Source: Ursus arctos
Lineage: Eukaryota; Chordata; Mammalia; Carnivora; Ursidae
NCBI RefSeq assembly: GCF_023065955.2
Contig: NW_026622863.1
Location: 43,878,177-43,942,176 of the forward strand
DNA: 64,000 bases
Direction of reading: 5' to 3'
In this document: piece after piece, positions 1 to 44,593 of the stretch
Numbering within the stretch: the first letter of the stretch is position 1
Layout of the letters: each line of letters starts with the position of its first letter
Notes under the pieces: generated by a model
What the model was told of the DNA's origin: nothing
Database searches by the model: none
What the model saw: the letters and a program-made list of their open reading frames with translations, nothing else
Made by a program: the position numbers and the translations under genes

Positions 1-16926
<16,926 letters not shown>

Positions 16927-17062
16927 GACACCCCCAGCTGGCCCTTCACCCCCACCTCAAGTGCCTTATTCTCACAAGTCCCTTAGCCCCAAAACCCTCC
17001 CCCAAAGGCATCTGGGGGACAGGTGACCATGTACTGGAGAAATAAAGTCTGTGCTATACCCC
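16927..17062 (+). other. RYR1: RYR1 3' untranslated region
   Basis: About 135 bases between the stop and the expected cleavage point 10-20 bases after AATAAA. The end is estimated, since the cleavage site itself cannot be seen. Confidence 0.75.
17041..17046 (+). terminator. RYR1: RYR1 polyadenylation signal AATAAA
   Basis: Canonical hexamer 115 bases after the stop, followed by a GT-rich stretch (TGTGTTGGG near 17072) of the kind found downstream of cleavage sites. Confidence 0.88.
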
Positions 17063-17164
17063 TGACGTCATTGTGTTGGGTTCTTGACATGAGGGAGGGG
17101 GTCCGGGGGTGGGCACCCAGGAATTTTCCCTCCCCTTTCCCCTCCAGAAGAACAAGATGACAGC

Positions 17165-17279
17165 AGAGGTTGGAGTCATGTTTATTGGGAGACAAGTGCA
17201 TGTCATGACCTCTAATGTATGTCCGTTGGGGACGGGGGTGCAGGGACTGGTTCCCAACAACCCCCCCCCCCCCAGGGAC
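17165..17279 (-). other. MAP4K1: MAP4K1 3' untranslated region
   Basis: About 115 bases ending soon after the AATAAA. It includes a run of 13 G on the gene strand (C at 17261-17273), which is likely length-variable. The end point is estimated. Confidence 0.7.
17181..17186 (-). terminator. MAP4K1: MAP4K1 polyadenylation signal
   Basis: TTTATT on the + strand, AATAAA on the gene strand, about 95 bases after the stop codon and roughly 135 bases from the converging RYR1 signal. Confidence 0.85.
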
Positions 17280-33729
<16,450 letters not shown>

Positions 33730-33788
33730 ATGGCGATGTTTGAGCAGATGAGAGCGAACGTGGGCAAGTTGCTCAAGGGTATCGACAG
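33730..33788 (+). CDS. EIF3K: EIF3K exon 1, coding part
   Basis: 59 bp, [19 protein letters not shown] plus a split Arg codon. The donor AG|GTCTGA is weak but the reading continues exactly in exon 2. Confidence 0.96.
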
Positions 33789-36700
33789 GTCTGAGCCCGA
33801 TCGGAGGGAGCGTTTCCGGCCAAGCGGCGGGGTGGAGGGGATTTTCTAGAGACCGCTAGGGGTGGTCAGGATCCTGGACTTGCCCGGGGGTAAGCTTTCC
33901 CGCTCCTCCTGGAGGAGGACGTGTTTAAGGGGAACGGCACTGCAGGGGTCTACGGGCAGGAGACAGACCTGTCTACCTCGCAGTGCTCTCCCTTTTTAAT
34001 TGCTTTAAGGTCTCCTGTCTGCTGCTCAGCTTTCCCTTTCACAGCCCCTCAGTTTCCTGTGACTGCGCTCCTCAGCCTCTCACAGTGTGTGTCAGTGCCT
34101 CTTCATCTCTTTTTTCTTTTCCTCTCATGCCGTTCATTCAACACACGGCATTGAAATCTGTTAGCGCTGGGCGGTGCTGGGGACCAGAGGTGACCACGAC
34201 AGTCTCAGGCCATGCTTCCATGGTGTTCCCAGTTCAGAGTCCAGACAAACCGGACAACAGGCGGTGATAGCCAGAAGTAGTCAGGGCTGGGATGGGGGAA
34301 GCTAAGCAGGAGAGGATGGGGCTAAACCAGGTGGGGGCAGAGGGGCGCGGTGAGTGGCAAAGATGTCCTGGAGGCCAGGTGTACAGGTTGCAGTGACTGA
34401 TTGGCTGAGAGGGTGGGGGGGACATCCTAGAAAAGACCCAGGGCTCTGATGGGGTTCAGAGCTTAGGCTTAGGTCTGTAATGTGGTTAAATGTTACTAAG
34501 GTTATATAGAGCTGATTCAAGACTTTAGTAGAGTAAGTGGCCAGTGCCAGAGTTAGAGGAAGGGAAGGAAGGGAAGGAGGAGCAGGTTAACAGCACCCTT
34601 CTCCCCCCACCCCATAAAGTGACTGGCCTCAGCTCCTGTTTCCTCTCTGCTCACCCGTCTTGATTCTTCTGTAGGTACAATCCTGAGAATCTGGCCACCC
34701 TGGAGCGGTATGTGGAGACACAGGCCAAGGAGAATGCCTATGATCTAGAAGCCAACCTGGCTGTCCTGAAGCTGTGAGTGTCTGCCTCCGTCCCCACCTC
34801 CGGGCCAGCAGCTAGCAGGGGGCCACTGTCAACATTGGATGAGGCTGGAGTTGGGGGTAGTCTTCAGGATGTGGCTTCTCTTGGTGTGCGGGCTAGGAAG
34901 CCGTTTGAGTCGGGGTAGGAGGAGAGATGGTTTTTAAAAATTAATCACGGGTCACCTGTATGGGTTGTTACAAAACACAAAGACGTAGCTAAATAAGTAC
35001 TAGTGAAAACCCACGTACTCACCATGCTTATGGCAAAGTTAAGCGTTGTCAGGGCCCCAGGCCCTTTGCCTCGCATGCTTCGTGCCAGCCACCTCACCCC
35101 CGCCCTGGTAACCACTCTTAGGCTCTCATGATCTGGCTTTATGTGAGTTTACCACACACACATGCATCCTGATGAGCTTGGCTCGGGTTTGCCGCGTTGA
35201 ACTTGACACAGATGTAGTCCTGCCTCATGAGCTTTTCTGCATCTGGCACCTTCCACTTAGCAGCGGCTTTGTGAGATCGATCCCTTTTTCCTGCGGCTGC
35301 AGTTATCATTCTTGTGTAGTGCTTCCCTGTGCGGCTGTCTTAATGACTGTCTTAATGACCCGTCCTCCTGTTGATGGGCCTTTGCGTTCTGTCCCCACAG
35401 TGCTGTATTGACGCGCTGTCGGTTGTCGTTTTTATATATCGTCTCAGTTTTGATGTCTGTAAAACAGAGAGGACACTTGTATTTGTGGGGTTGTTTAGAT
35501 TGTTACCGGCGTGATTGCTGCTTAGCGCTCGTCGCGCGGTAGCTGCTGTGCTGTAAGCTTTACATGCGTTAGCGCAGATGGTGTGTTGTCTTTGTGAAGT
35601 AGATAGGGTTGTTGTCATCCTGTCTTTCGAGGGAGGGGACTGATGCACAGAGAATTTCAAAGAGGTAGTCCAGGGTCACTTCTGAGGGAAGTTTGAACCC
35701 AAACAGTCTGCCTGCGGAGCCTCAACCACGACTCCAGACTATGCTTAACGTATTCGTTTATTTGTGAAGCGCTTAACAGCGTCTGGCTTACGGTGTGGTT
35801 GGCAGGGTGAACCGTCCCCATCTACAGAACAGGAAAGCAGGTCGCAGAGCCAGAGCGCTGGGATTGGGATTGGAGCCCAGGCATGTCCAGCTGCTGAGTG
35901 CTGGGCCACAGCACTGGGCATCTGGCGAGGCCCGGGAACCTGAAGAGGCCGCTGTGGCTCTGCCTCTTGTTCCCCTTCCCAGGTACCAGTTCAACCCAGC
36001 CTTCTTTCAAACCACGGTCACCGCCCAGATCCTGCTGAAGGCCCTCACCAACCTGCCCCACACGGACTTCACACTGTGCAAGTGCATGATCGATCAGGCG
36101 CACGTATCCTTCCAGCGTCCGGGCGCGGCGTGCGGGGGAGGGGCCGGGGGCAAGGTAGATGAAGTCCTGCGGCGCTGGTCTGCGAGTTCAGCCACAAACT
36201 CCGAGCACCTGCTCTGGGCTTGGTGCGCTGCTGGGTGGGACATTTGGGTGGCTGGGACAGGCCTGGCCCCTGCCCTCCCAGAACTCACTGCGAAGCGGGG
36301 GAGAGAGGTCCTCTGTCAGTGACAGCCTGCAGTCGTCTGGGCTTAGGGTTTAGAGAGGCCAGAGGAGGCAGCTGACCCTGCCTGGAGGGCTTCTTAGAGG
36401 TGGAAATGTCTAAAAGATGAACTAAATGAAGTGTTAAGGAAGGGTGATCCCGGTGGAGGGAACAGTACGTAAGGAGGCCCAGAGGAAAAAGAAGTCGGTG
36501 CTCTTTCAGAGGCAGGAGAGGAAGTTTGGCGCAGCCTCGCCACAGATTTCAAAATGCAATCTGGTCAGATTCAGAAGGGCGCTGGGAAGCCCTAGAAGGT
36601 TTCAGAACCGCAGAGTGAGATGGGTAGATTTAGGCTTTAGGAGGATTCCCATGAGGGTTGTAGCTGAGTGAAGGCCACCAGGCAAGAGGCAGGAGCCAGG

Positions 36701-37308
36701 AAGAGCTGGAGCATCAGCTGAACCTCATTCTCTTTGTCTTTGGAATCTGGCACGGCGCTGGCCGTCGGTGAATAAGTGTTGACTGAAAATAAACTGCCTT
36801 CCCCCACCCCCATTGCTTTGCTCTGGCCTGCTTTTTTGTGACAGGTCCACCACTTGGCCAGGGGAGCCTCCCTGTGCCCTTGAATCACTTGACAAGCTTG
36901 GCGGAGTCCCCCATCCGTGCCGGGCCCTGTGCTTCTGGCACTACAGTCCTGAGGCTGTCACACTTAACCTGCCCGTCAGCAGCTGAGCTGAGAAACGGGG
37001 GCTTGCGCGTTGAACCCGCTCTGCCAAGTGTGTCCATGGGAGTGCCTGCCTTCTGAGAGATTGTCCACCTTCCCCAGGGGTCTGTTCTGATGGCATTTTT
37101 TTTTTTAAGATTTTATTTATTTATTCGACAGAGAGAGACATAGCAAGAGAGGGAACACAAGCAGGGGGAGTGTGAGAGGGAGAAGCAGGCTTCCTGCTGA
37201 GCAGGGAGCCCGATGCGGGGCTCAATCCCAGGACTCCAGGATCATGACCTGAGCCGAAGGCAGACACTCAACGACTGAGCCACCCAGGCGCCCCTGGTGG
37301 CTTTTCAG

Positions 37309-37342
<34 letters not shown>

Positions 37343-40300
37343 CAGCATGCTGTTAAAAGGACAAAAAGCAAGGGTGCCTGGGTGGCGCAGTCGTTAAGTG
37401 TCTGCCTTCGGCTCAGGGCATGATCCCAGCGTTCCGGGATCAAGTCCCACATCGGGCAACTCCGCTGGGAGCCTGCTTCTTCCTCTCCCACTCCCTGCTG
37501 TGTTCCCTCTCTCGCTGGCTCTCTGTCACATAAATAAATAAAATCTTAAAAAAAAAAAAGTACAGAAAGCATACAGTGGAAAAAGACCAGGCTTCCTCCC
37601 CTGTCCCACAGCCACAGCACCCCGTGCCAGGAGGCAACGGTAGTTTGCCGTTCTTGGGTACCTTTCCAGAGATATGCTAGAGACGCGCGAGTACATGTGT
37701 GTGTTCATGGACACATGTGTGTCCCCCCACACACATGCCAGCCCCCCACCCTGCTGGCGGCCTCTTACGCATGTTGGTCTGCATCCTGCCTCTTTGCATC
37801 CCTCGTGCCGTCGCGTCTCCACATCGGTTCCCTAAGAGTTGAATCGATCCCAGTGTGTGGACGGGCCAGTGTTTGGTTTCATATGTCCATCGCTGGATCA
37901 CCTGTCATCTTTACCAGCCGTGCTGCGGTGAACAGAAGGTGAACAGGGAGAGGTGGCCTGGGGCTCAAGGCTGTTTTCCCTTAACGCTTTCTCCTCTCAG
38001 CAAGAAGAGCGGCCGATCCGACAGATTTTATACCTCGGAGACCTGCTGGAGACCTGCCACTTCCAGGCCTTCTGGGTAACTTGGCTCCGGGGCCAGGGTG
38101 GGCGCCTGGGCCGCGCTGGGCTGGACTGCTGGAAGGAACAACCACGCGCACTTGCTGTCTGCTTGCATAACTGTGGGCGATCCGTGCTCGGGGCTTGGCG
38201 AGGGTGACTCGTCACCCTCACACTGAGCCAGGACGCCCACGTTGTCCCTTGTGCCCCCAGGCTGGGCACGTGTGCACGCACCCGCGTCCGTCCTTCTGCC
38301 AAAGTCCTCCATCCTCTGGACGCTCCCTCCCTTTCTTGCTCAAACTGGAACCCCACCCTCCACTTCTGCCAAGCGTCCTTCGCACCATCGTTCCCAGACC
38401 CGTCCCTCTCCCCCCGAAACCCCTCAGTCCTGAGGCTCAGGCGTTGTCACTTCCCTCCCCACTTTGTTGGTGTCAGCTCCCCTGATAACCGCTCCTCCTC
38501 TCATGAATCACAGCTCCTGTTCACTGCCACTCGCCACTACTCCTGTCATTCTTAGGTGCTCGCAAAGCCAGATCAGTGATCTTTCCACCACCCCGACCTT
38601 GGGGTTCCTCCATCTCTTGTCCTCCATGTGATCTCGGCCCCTCTCTCCCAGTCAGGCCCTAGATCAGCTCTCAGTGCATTGGACCCCCGAGGAGTTTAAA
38701 AAAAACTATGTGTGTGTGTGTGTGTGTGTATACACACACATACATGTGTATACTTGTGTATATGTTTATATTTATATGTATGTATGATATACATATAATA
38801 TAAAATATATACATACGTACGTATCGATCCTTGACTCGGGCCGTCAGAGTCTGATCTGATCGGTCTCAGTGTGGTCCAGGCTTTGGGATCTGAAGAAATT
38901 ATTCCAGGTGTTTCTGACGCCCAGTAGTACCTGCCTTCAGCAGTAATTGCTACCTTCTCTGCCCGTGAATGTCAGACATTTCTACCCCCTGACCACTTCC
39001 TCCTGGCTTCCCAGCTCACCTCTGAGAGGTCTGCAGCCTGGCATTCTTGGGCCTGACCAGCAACCCGGTCCTCCGCTGCGCTTCCTCCATCAGCGGAAGT
39101 CTGCATCGGAGACCATATGAGAGGCTGGCAGAAGGCCCGTCAGACCTGTGGTGCTCATCCCCTCCCAGCCCAGGGCCTCACTGCCCACTCCCAGCTCTTC
39201 ACGCCCTCTCATCCCCTCTCCTCCCTCCCTTCTTATTGCAAGTTGTGCTCCTCCACCTTGTGGGAAAATCAAGCAGCCAAAGCAGAGCTCCCACGCATTA
39301 CTACCCTCAGCCTTGACATTTGCTGTCAGCTGACCGAACACTTTTGTGTTTCAGTGGGTGAAACGTCCCTCCTCCCGGCTCAGGCCACCCCTCGGCTGGT
39401 GGACTGTTCCCTTCTCACCCCCTCAGTGCTGCTCCCTCCTCTCTTGTAGCAGCAAGCCTGGCCTTCCCTGGTTGTCTGGTGACCTTCCCATGGTCACCAG
39501 AGACCATGTCCACCCTGTAGTTCATTCTCGCCTAAAGAAGAGAACTCTCCCTGAACTTCCACGTTCCCTACCACATCTGCCTCTTGCCCGCTTTCTCTGT
39601 TCTCCGTGGAGCAGAAAGTCTTGCATCCCAGGAAACCCCTCCATGTCAGACGGAGTGGGATTGTTGGTTACCCCGCTCGTGGGCCTGGTTGCCTGTGCTC
39701 AGTCTGTCTTCCTCTCCCTGCTCACTTGAAGCCACTGCGTTCATTCCATTCAGGCTTTTGTGACCAGCTTCCTAGCGCCCACTCTCCCACACGTATGCAC
39801 GTGCATGCACGCACGCCCTATGAAACCCATGTTGTCTGCCCTGTCGGCCACCTCTGATGGGGGACCACACACTGCTCCTTCAAATCCTTTTATCGTTTGG
39901 CTCCCGGGACGGTTACTCTCCTGTATATTCTCCCGTCTCACTGATCCTCTCCATTGTCCTTGTGGGTTCCTCGTTTCCTGCACTAACGTTGGAGGGAGCC
40001 CTTGCTGGGAGGGTGACTTTTTTTTTTTTTTTTTTTAAAGATTTTATTTATTTATTTGACAGGATAGAGACAGCCAGCGAGAGAGGGAACACAAGCAGGG
40101 GGAGCGGGAGAGGAAGAAGCAGGCCCACAGCAGAGGAGCCTGATGTGGGGCTCGATCCCACAATGCCGGGATCACGCCCTGAGCTGAAGGCAGACGCTTA
40201 ACCGCTGTGCCACCCAGGCGCCCCTGGGAGGGTGACTTTTGAACAGAAGCCTGAAGGGCGTAGGCTAGCCATGGCAAAGGAGAGTTCGAGACCCAGCACC

Positions 40301-43300
40301 AGCCAGCACAAAGACCTTAAGGTGGGCGGGTGTGGGTGTGTCTGAGGAGCAGCGAGGAGGCCCCTGTTGCTGGAGCAAAGAGCTGAGGGGGAGGACATGA
40401 CAGGCAGAGCCTTTGGGGCCTTGTGGGCCGTAGTAGGACACTTGGCCTTTTTTCTGAGTAAGACAGGAGCAGGAGGAGGTGGGCGAGTGCAGTTAGCTAA
40501 TCTGTCTCTGTTCCCTCTTTGGGTCTGTGGTTTATGCCTGCCTGATTCAACCCCCAGCTCTGCGATTTGGGGCAAGTCACTTAGCTGCTCTGAGCCTTGG
40601 TTTTTTCATCTCCAGAAATGGGCAGAAAATAATGATTTATTTCCAGGGTTGTACAGAGAAGAAAGTTGGCATGTGGGCATGTGCCCAAGTGGTAGCTTCT
40701 GTTGCTAATTTCATTAATAGTAATATTCTTGAGGTTACTCACATTGGTGTGAACATTATCATTGTCCTCACAGCAAGCCCTGGATGAAAACATGGACCTC
40801 CTGGAAGGTATAACTGGCTTTGAAGACTCTGTCCGAAAATGTAAGTCCCTCTTGGTGCCTGGGCTTCCCAGGGGGAAGGGGTAGGGAGTGGCAGCAAGGT
40901 CCCAGGGGTGGCCCTTTACCGTCTTCGTTCCGTATCTCTGCAGTTATCTGCCACGTCGTGGGCATCACTTATCAGCATATTGATCGCTGGCTGTTGGCCG
41001 AGATGCTCGGGGATCTGACGGGTAAGTCCTCTCTGGGTCCGTGGTGCCGATGGAGGAGGTTGGGGGTGGTCAGGGGCCTCGGGCCTTGGCCAGCAACTCA
41101 GATGGACCCATCCCTGCCTCAGCAAGTCGCTGTTGAAGGTCCAGCCTAGCTCGTCATGGAGAGAGTAAGGAACTGGTATAACTTGGGGGAGATCCTGTGG
41201 CATTCGTTTATTTTATTCTGCATAAGTCATTTGAATGCCTTTCAGTACCAGACTGTTCTGGGCCCTGGGGATACAGCAGTGAATGGAACAGAATGGCTCA
41301 GATTTGTTCTCTCGGAGGTAGCAAAACGGATAACAAAAAGAGATGTCCAAGTCTAGGGTGAACTCATGCAAGACAGCTCACCGGGCTCGGGTGACTAGTG
41401 CCTCGGTGGAAAGAGGCGGGCGGCCTGAAGGCCGAGGAGACCAGAGGATGCTGAGGCAGGCGTGTGTCTGTCTTGTTCATAGAGCAGCCGGGGTACCTGG
41501 TGGGAGCACAGTGAGAGAGGGGCAGAGCCGAGGGCAGAGAAGTGGTGGGAGGGACATCTTTAGATACCTTGGGGCCTCCTGAGGACTTAGTCCTTTGTCC
41601 TGAGTGAGCTGGAGCCAGAGGAGGCTTCTGAGCAAGGAGGGACATGATCAGATTTGTGTTTTTAAAAGATCTTTCCAGGGGCTTCTGGGTAGCTCAGTCA
41701 ATTAAGTATCTGGCTCTTGATCTCAGGGTCATGAGTTCAGGCCCCGCGTTGGGCTCCATGCTGGGTATGGAGCCTGCTTAGATAAAGAAATAAAACTAAA
41801 AGATCCTTCCAGAAAGAAAGAGGAAAGAAGGAAGGAAAACATGTTTGTGTATTTGCTCATTTTTTGCAAAAAGAAACACAGCAAGAAAAAGAAAAGGAAA
41901 ATGGTCACTCCTTGCTTGGTGGGGGGTGAGCACAGGGAGGGAGAGTGGTGGGTTGGGGGTGACATTTGGCTGAGTACCTTATTTAGGTAGTTTTGCCTTT
42001 TGATCTGGTAGCGCGTGTGAGTGTGTGTGCGTGCGTGTTCAGTTTTTTAGCAGAAGCAAACTTTCATTGGCCGCTTTGTGTCAGCCTGTACTAAGTGCTT
42101 TACGTCAGGTAGTTGTTTTATATGTTTAAAAGTGAGATTAAGTCAGAAGGGAACAAACAATCCTGAGACTTAAAATCGAAAGAGAAGCAGATGAATTTAT
42201 CAGATCGCTAATAGTCCCACAAAAGACTTAGTTCAAGTAGCAGGACCGTTTCCGGCCATAGGTGCTCACCGGCGGGTTTTTTTAAGAGCAAAAAGGGCCT
42301 GCAAAGAAATTCGCAGCTTAGGCTCTGGGCTTATGGTTTGTGATGGTGAGGACAAAATTTTAAAACCATTTCCGAGTTATGTGGAAAAGCAGAGAAGGAA
42401 GCACACACTGTTGTTGGAAACTTGAGATTTGCGCTGGGGGAGAAAAGGGGTAGAGATGAAAAGAAGGGGAGACAGGCCCTGTGATGTTATGATGGGAAAG
42501 TCGACAGGCTCCCTTTGGCTGCCATTTGGAGAATGAACCGTAGAAACGCAAGCGGGGCTGCAGGAGATACTGGTGGCCCCTGAGGCAGTCAGGCAGGGAG
42601 GGCGCCCTGGCCTTGGCTGCGGTCCTGGGGGAGCGGGGTGACGGAGCCCCCGCACGGCCTGTGTCACCTGCAGACAGCCAGCTAAAGGTGTGGATGAGCA
42701 AGTATGGCTGGAGCGCCGATGAGTCGGGCCAGATCTTCATCTGTAGCCAGGAAGAGAGCATCAAGCCCAAGAACATCGTGGAGAAGATCGACTTTGACAG
42801 TGAGTGGTGGTCCGAGGCGGTGGGCTGTGGGTCTAAGGAGCTGCCCTTCGACAGACCGGGGCTGGGGCTCCAAAGGACTTGGGTAGCTGTGGTCTGCTTC
42901 AAGGCCAGGAACTTCGCCTCTGCCAGAGTCCACTGACTTCTCTCGCGGGGCTTCCTACTGAGGGGTGAATGGCGGGGGGATGGTGGGTGTCCTTCCCTGG
43001 GACGCCCTGGGGTTGGACGGGCCTGGCAGGGTGTCTCCACCTCCTTGCTGGTCCTGGGGGCTCTGGCCTGTTGGCTGGCTGTCGTTGGGGATGGCGCCTC
43101 GGCCCTGGCATCTGCAGAAACACAGCGGAACACCAGAAAGCGTGGGTTCTGGAGCGGATAGCAGGGCGGGGATCTCAGTTCTCGGTTTCTTAGCTGTGCC
43201 ACTTGGGGCCAGTGATTTTACCTCTCTGTGCCTCAGTTTTCTCATCCAAAAAGTGAGGATCCCAGCAGCAGTCATTATGACAAATACTGTCTAGTTCCTT

Positions 43301-44573
43301 GGGATAATGAAGTCGTTTGGTCTTCACATGAACCCCTTACAGTAGGGGCTGTTACTGTAAATTACGGTACAATATCCTAATACGTATGTTGTGGAGACGT
43401 GAGGGCAGAGTGAGACTGTCTGTGTGGAACACAGTCCTCAGCACTGTCGCACGCATAGCGGTCCCACAGCTGGGAAGGGAGCGGAACAGCTGTGCGGTCA
43501 GCACTCTCACCTGCGTACGGTGCATGTGTCGTAGAGTGAGCGAGAACCCGGGGCTGGGGATCAGCAGCTCCCTTGTATCCTGGGTCTCCTCCCCTGTCTC
43601 TTGTGTCTGATTCTGGGGTTTTAAAGATAAGAATTGGTACAGCGTGGCTTCTGGCTACAAACCAGCTCATCTGGTGCTACGTGGAGGATCAGGACTCAGT
43701 GGGACCTCACTTTAAATGACGTTGCCCCCTGAGTTGGGGTTCTTGGTGAGAAGTCACCGCAGCAAACGGCTCTCCGGTGAGGAGGTGCAGGTCTGGGGCT
43801 TGGAGTGTCTTGCAGGTGGCACGTAGAAAATGTAGCTGTGACGGCGGTGAGAAGAGCCAAGGACTCTTGGTGCGGGGCCTTGTACTGAGCGTGTCATGTA
43901 GTCCTAGGACCGTGTGGGGTCGATGCTTCCTGCAGGTGGGGAAGCTGGTGTTCATGAACGTGCCTGAGGTCACCCACCTAGTAAGAGGCGGAGCTGTGAT
44001 TGGGACACAGGTCTCCTTGCTCCGGAGTTGAGATTCTTAACTACTGCCCCGTACTGCCTTTGTGAGGCACCCGGCTGGCTCAGTCAGTAGAGCGTGCGAC
44101 TCTTATTCTTGGGGGTCTTGAGTTCAAGCCCCATGTTGGGCACAGAGATTACTTAAAAAAAAAAAAAAAAAAAAACCCACAACTGTCTTTGTGAAGGTGA
44201 TGAGGGCCTAGAAGAGGTTTCTTTTTTTTTTTTTTTTTAAGATTTTATTTATTTATTTGACAGAGATAGAGACAGCCAGCGAGAGAGGGAACACAGCAGG
44301 GGGAGTGGGAGAGGAAGAAGCAGGCTCACAGCAGAGGAGCCTGATGTGGGGCTCGATCCCACAACGGCGGGATCACGCCCTGAGCCGAAGGCAGACGCTT
44401 AACCGCTGTGCCACCCAGGCGCCCCCTAGAAGAGGTTTCTGATCTGCCACCCCTAAAGAATTGTGGGTGCCCTGGCTGGTGGCTGGAGGTTGGTCTCCCA
44501 TTCTTGCCGTATTGACCGCTCCCCTCTTCTCTTCCCAACAGGTGTGTCCAGCATCATGGCCTCCTCCCAGTAA
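33730..44573 (+). CDS. EIF3K: Eukaryotic initiation factor 3 subunit K, complete, 8 exons, 218 aa
   Basis: eIF3k is the small peripheral subunit of the eIF3 complex, which binds the 40S ribosome and organises initiation; with eIF3l it sits at the edge of the octameric PCI/MPN core. Eight exons join to 219 codons including TAA, starting [19 protein letters not shown] and ending SIMASSQ, the same length as the human protein. The N-terminal two thirds is the helical HAM/PCI-like part; the C-terminal part ([13 protein letters not shown] to [11 protein letters not shown]) is the winged-helix domain. All introns are GT-AG and no residue is broken. The ATG has G at -3 and +4, and a second in-frame ATG lies at codon 3. 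The promoter is CpG-rich, as expected for a housekeeping gene. Confidence 0.98.
33789..34674 (+). other. EIF3K: EIF3K intron 1
   Basis: Contains an antisense L2 relic (about 34130-34530) and otherwise unique sequence. Confidence 0.6.
34675..34773 (+). CDS. EIF3K: EIF3K exon 2
   Basis: 99 bp, [19 protein letters not shown] to AVLKL, with the last Leu codon split CT|G. Confidence 0.97.
34774..35982 (+). other. EIF3K: EIF3K intron 2
   Basis: An antisense-looking decayed L1 3' fragment (about 34960-35420; GTGCGGCTGTCTTAATGAC, CTCCTGTTGATGGGCCTTTG) followed by antisense MIR pieces (35555-35890). Confidence 0.55.
35983..36103 (+). CDS. EIF3K: EIF3K exon 3
   Basis: 121 bp, [19 protein letters not shown] to MIDQAH before GTATCC. 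Confidence 0.97.
37097..37294 (-). mobile_element. CAN-SINE (SINEC)
   Basis: TTAAGATTTTATTTATTTAT at the left, AACACAAGCAGGGGGAGTG body and GAGCCACCCAGGCGCCCC at the right. The imperfect TGGCATTT / TGGCTTTT flanks look like a duplication. Confidence 0.92.
37372..37559 (+). mobile_element. CAN-SINE (SINEC), young subfamily
   Basis: GGGTGCCTGGGTGGCGCAGT head, TGTTCCCTCTCTCGCTGGC body and AAATAAATAAAATCTT tail. It faces the copy at 37097-37294 with 77 bp between them. Confidence 0.92.
38001..38075 (+). CDS. EIF3K: EIF3K exon 4
   Basis: 75 bp, 25 codons, [19 protein letters not shown] to QAFW before GTAACT. Confidence 0.97.
38709..38826. repeat. (TG)n/(TA)n compound microsatellite
   Basis: Begins with ten TG units, then TATACACACACATACATGTG and AT-rich TATATGTATG-like sequence ending in ACATACGTACGTAT. 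It has partial self-complementarity. Confidence 0.9.
40021..40223 (-). mobile_element. Young CAN-SINE (SINEC)
   Basis: Full length with a perfect 16-base duplication CTGGGAGGGTGACTTT (40005-40020 and 40224-40239). Body nearly identical to the copy at 44223-44424. Confidence 0.95.
40774..40840 (+). CDS. EIF3K: EIF3K exon 5
   Basis: 67 bp, [19 protein letters not shown] to VRK, then a split Phe codon at GTAAGT. Confidence 0.97.
40944..41021 (+). CDS. EIF3K: EIF3K exon 6
   Basis: 78 bp, [19 protein letters not shown] to GDLT, then a split Asp codon at GTAAGT. Human has Ser where this has Thr. Confidence 0.97.
41205..41665 (-). repeat. L2 3'-region relic
   Basis: TACCAGACTGTTCTGGGCCC, GGGGATACAGCAGTGAATGG and GGAGGGACATGATCAGATTT, the antisense L2 order. 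Confidence 0.75.
41679..41797 (+). mobile_element. Diverged short carnivore SINE
   Basis: GGCTTCTGGGTAGCTCAGTC, GGCTCTTGATCTCAGGGTCA and GAGTTCAGGCCCCGCGTTG; flanked by AAAAGATCTTTCCAG and AAAAGATCCTTCCAG. Confidence 0.9.
42674..42799 (+). CDS. EIF3K: EIF3K exon 7
   Basis: 126 bp, [19 protein letters not shown] to EKIDFD, with a split Ser codon at the GTGAGT donor. Winged-helix domain. Confidence 0.97.
44066..44175 (+). mobile_element. Short tRNA-Lys-type carnivore SINE
   Basis: GGCACCCGGCTGGCTCAGTC, GAGCGTGCGACTCTTATTCT, TTCAAGCCCCATGTTGGGC and a 20-base A tail. CTGCCTTTGTGA / CTGTCTTTGTGA flank it. Confidence 0.88.
44223..44424 (-). mobile_element. Young CAN-SINE (SINEC)
   Basis: Complete copy with a perfect CCTAGAAGAGGTTTCT duplication (44207-44222, 44425-44440). 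About 95 percent alike to the copy at 40021-40223 by eye. Confidence 0.95.
44542..44573 (+). CDS. EIF3K: EIF3K exon 8, coding part and stop
   Basis: Completes Ser, then VSSIMASSQ and TAA at 44571-44573. Confidence 0.96.
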
Positions 44574-44587
44574 CTCAGCAGACGGCG

Positions 44588-44593
44588 AATAAA
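44588..44593 (+). terminator. EIF3K: EIF3K polyadenylation signal AATAAA
   Basis: Hexamer only 14 bases after the stop, so the 3' UTR is about 35-40 bases, followed by a T/GT-rich stretch (TTCTGTTGTCT near 44612). Confidence 0.85.

Larger units (their letters stand above)
36104..38000 (+). other. EIF3K: EIF3K intron 3
   Basis: An antisense L2 (about 36205-36680), two CAN-SINEs facing opposite ways (37097-37559) around a 26-base A run, and a decayed L1-like segment (about 37580-37940). Confidence 0.7.
38076..40773 (+). other. EIF3K: EIF3K intron 4
   Basis: Sense L2 pieces (about 38230-38660, 38930-39460, 39530-40000), a TG/TA microsatellite, a young SINE, an antisense L2 piece (40225-40440) and a MIR (about 40545-40760). 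Confidence 0.65.
41022..42673 (+). other. EIF3K: EIF3K intron 6
   Basis: An antisense L2 (about 41205-41665) into which a SINE (41679-41797) adjoins, then 850 bases of AT-richer sequence with a short GTGTGCG run. No exon. Confidence 0.65.
42800..44541 (+). other. EIF3K: EIF3K intron 7
   Basis: MIR relics at about 43140-43300 (sense) and 43860-44050 (antisense), then a short SINE and a young SINE in opposite orientation (44066-44424). Confidence 0.65.

Noticed and set aside
42360..43202. A 280-codon antisense frame over EIF3K exon 7
   Set aside because: It crosses the exon and both splice sites antisense, has no recognisable domain, and its composition matches intronic sequence.
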